From NCBI GenBank assembly GCA_029931535.1, contig JAQPZY010001495.1, forward strand, positions 842,001-906,000: DNA of 64,000 bases, in the 5' to 3' direction. Each line of letters opens with the position of its first letter. Position 1 is the stretch's first letter. Source of the DNA: Margaritifera margaritifera (taxonomy: Eukaryota > Mollusca > Bivalvia > Unionida > Margaritiferidae). A program made the position numbers and the translations under genes. Of the stretch, positions 62,867 through 64,000 are shown in pieces. The notes under the pieces are model-generated. The model had not been told where the DNA came from. It made no database searches and worked only from the letters and a program-made list of their open reading frames with translations.

Positions 62867-64000
62867 GAATAATATAGAACTAAAAAAAAAAAAAAAAAAA
62901 AAAAAAATTAAATGATAGAAGCTTGCATAACTTTGCAACCGCTCTTGAATTATGTTCACCACGCCAGCAAGTGTGCCTTTGTCTTCCATGTTTGTCAGAA
63001 ATGGCGCCAGATTCACATTATTTTCCTTCGGAATTGTATTCATCATTTTCAAAATAATGTGTTTCAGACTGTATCAAACGGTGTTTCAGACTACCTACTC
63101 CCCCCTCCCATGACACAGACCGCCAGGAATGCAGTTATTTGTGGATTTATAAGTTTTGCGCCAGAAATATAATAATTATAGTGAGAATCAGAGCTTGGAA
63201 TACATAAAGTTAGGTGTTTCGTTTACTCTCAGCCTAAGCGTACACGTCCCCTTGAAAATATCTCAGAATCTTTCATATTTAAAAAAAAAAATTATTTCGT
63301 TATTTTCGTTCATTTGAACAAACTTTCGAATTCCAAACCTAGTCGATATTTGGTCCTAGACGGACTACGACAGAATCAAGCATGAATCCGGTTTGTGTGG
63401 TATATCATAGCTCGAGGTATGCAAAACGATTTGTGTTATATGTTGTTGCTAGTGGTGTACAAACGCAGTTAGCTGATTAAGCTGATTGAAAATTATTGTC
63501 ATTTACCAATAAGACAACTTGAATAGTAACGTTTCTCGGGCTCATCAGGAGAATTACCATTCATTAGGCTGGTTGTCATGCTTTATTTTGTATTATATGA
63601 CATTATGTTAAAAGCTTTGAATTATTGTTAATGATTTCTCCTCCACATTCATCTGTGATCTTTCCAAAAATGTGCTAATACTTTTTTTTTTACATCTTAC
63701 GATTGCTCAGTTTTTCATCCGCGATAAAGACAATCAGTCGAAAAGTCCTCACCATATATCTATTGTCTCTGTAACCTTGTATGACTACAGGTGATGACCA
63801 TTAGATAATAAACAAAGTATATTTGTTTTTTTTTTCTTACAAACAATTTCAACAAATGCAAGATTTCTGTATTTGTTCTTGTTCAGAACCTCAAGAAAAT
63901 TGTCACTATATTTTGTAACTAATGTTGTACCGGAACAATAAATATGTCTAGATAACAATTTGTTCGTTCTAATAGTATTTATCGATAACGAAAAAAAAAA

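Larger units (their letters stand above)
59549..64000. other. 5' flank of the convertase gene (5' UTR, promoter or upstream introns)
   Basis: No coding region recognised. The minus-strand frame 60032-59715 (105 codons) has no known motif. Contains a 40-bp duplication (60546-60625), A-rich runs near 61540-61575, the palindromic satellite at 62553-62866 followed by a poly-A run (62882-62907), and T-runs. I cannot place a promoter or transcription start from sequence alone. Confidence 0.7.

Overview
This is an AT-rich eukaryotic window, most likely from a lophotrochozoan and probably a bivalve mollusc. The host gene is split into small exons by long introns. The introns are full of (TA)n and other simple repeats, LINE remnants, a Ty3/gypsy-type LTR element, Polinton-like debris, a foldback MITE and tRNA-derived SINEs. 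The tail of the SINE at 872-1107 resembles tails common in bivalve SINEs. Species cannot be fixed from the sequence alone.

The only host gene I can support runs on the minus strand from the start codon at 59548 to the last visible exon ending at 14021. I assembled ten coding exons by hand. All ten have GT/AG boundaries, their phases match at every junction, and together they give an uninterrupted 1196 nt (398 codons plus two bases). The product is a kexin/subtilisin-type proprotein convertase, closest by recall to neuroendocrine convertase 1 (PC1/3, PCSK1). It has a short hydrophobic leader, a prodomain with two internal basic sites and a terminal RSKR, and the catalytic set Asp167, His208, Asn309 and Ser382. 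The open phase at the end of exon 10 (LEA followed by a split codon) means the gene continues. The rest of the catalytic domain, the P domain and the C-terminus were not found between 1 and 14020 and probably lie beyond the left edge.

Layout by position: 1-14020 is intron 10 (or more), with a complete SINE at 872-1107, broken Polinton-like genes at about 4.8-11.4 kb and several microsatellites. 14021-25002 holds exons 10 to 3, with two opposed LINE fragments in intron 8, a 40-bp minisatellite in intron 7 and a LINE remnant in intron 6. 25003-48238 is the 23-kb intron 2, which holds two copies of a double-hairpin MITE, a 6.6-kb LTR retrotransposon (29196-35780) on the minus strand, a plus-strand LINE (36.1-39.9 kb), a pair of diverged dispersed repeats, a minus-strand LINE remnant (42.8-43.5 kb) and a 57-bp minisatellite. 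48239-48343 is exon 2. 48344-59389 is intron 1 (SINE remnant, long TA arrays). 59390-59548 is exon 1. 59549-64000 is 5' flank, with a striking palindromic satellite at 62.55-62.87 kb.

Points most worth a second look: a 38-nt microexon just after the catalytic Asp; microsatellites that form the 3' splice-site tracts of exons 2 and 10; an LTR element with integrase upstream of reverse transcriptase (Gmr1-like order) that carries nine identical 26-bp repeats inside its otherwise decayed coding region; and the higher-order satellite upstream of the gene. I found no rRNA gene, CRISPR array or operon-like structure, and no convincing second host gene.
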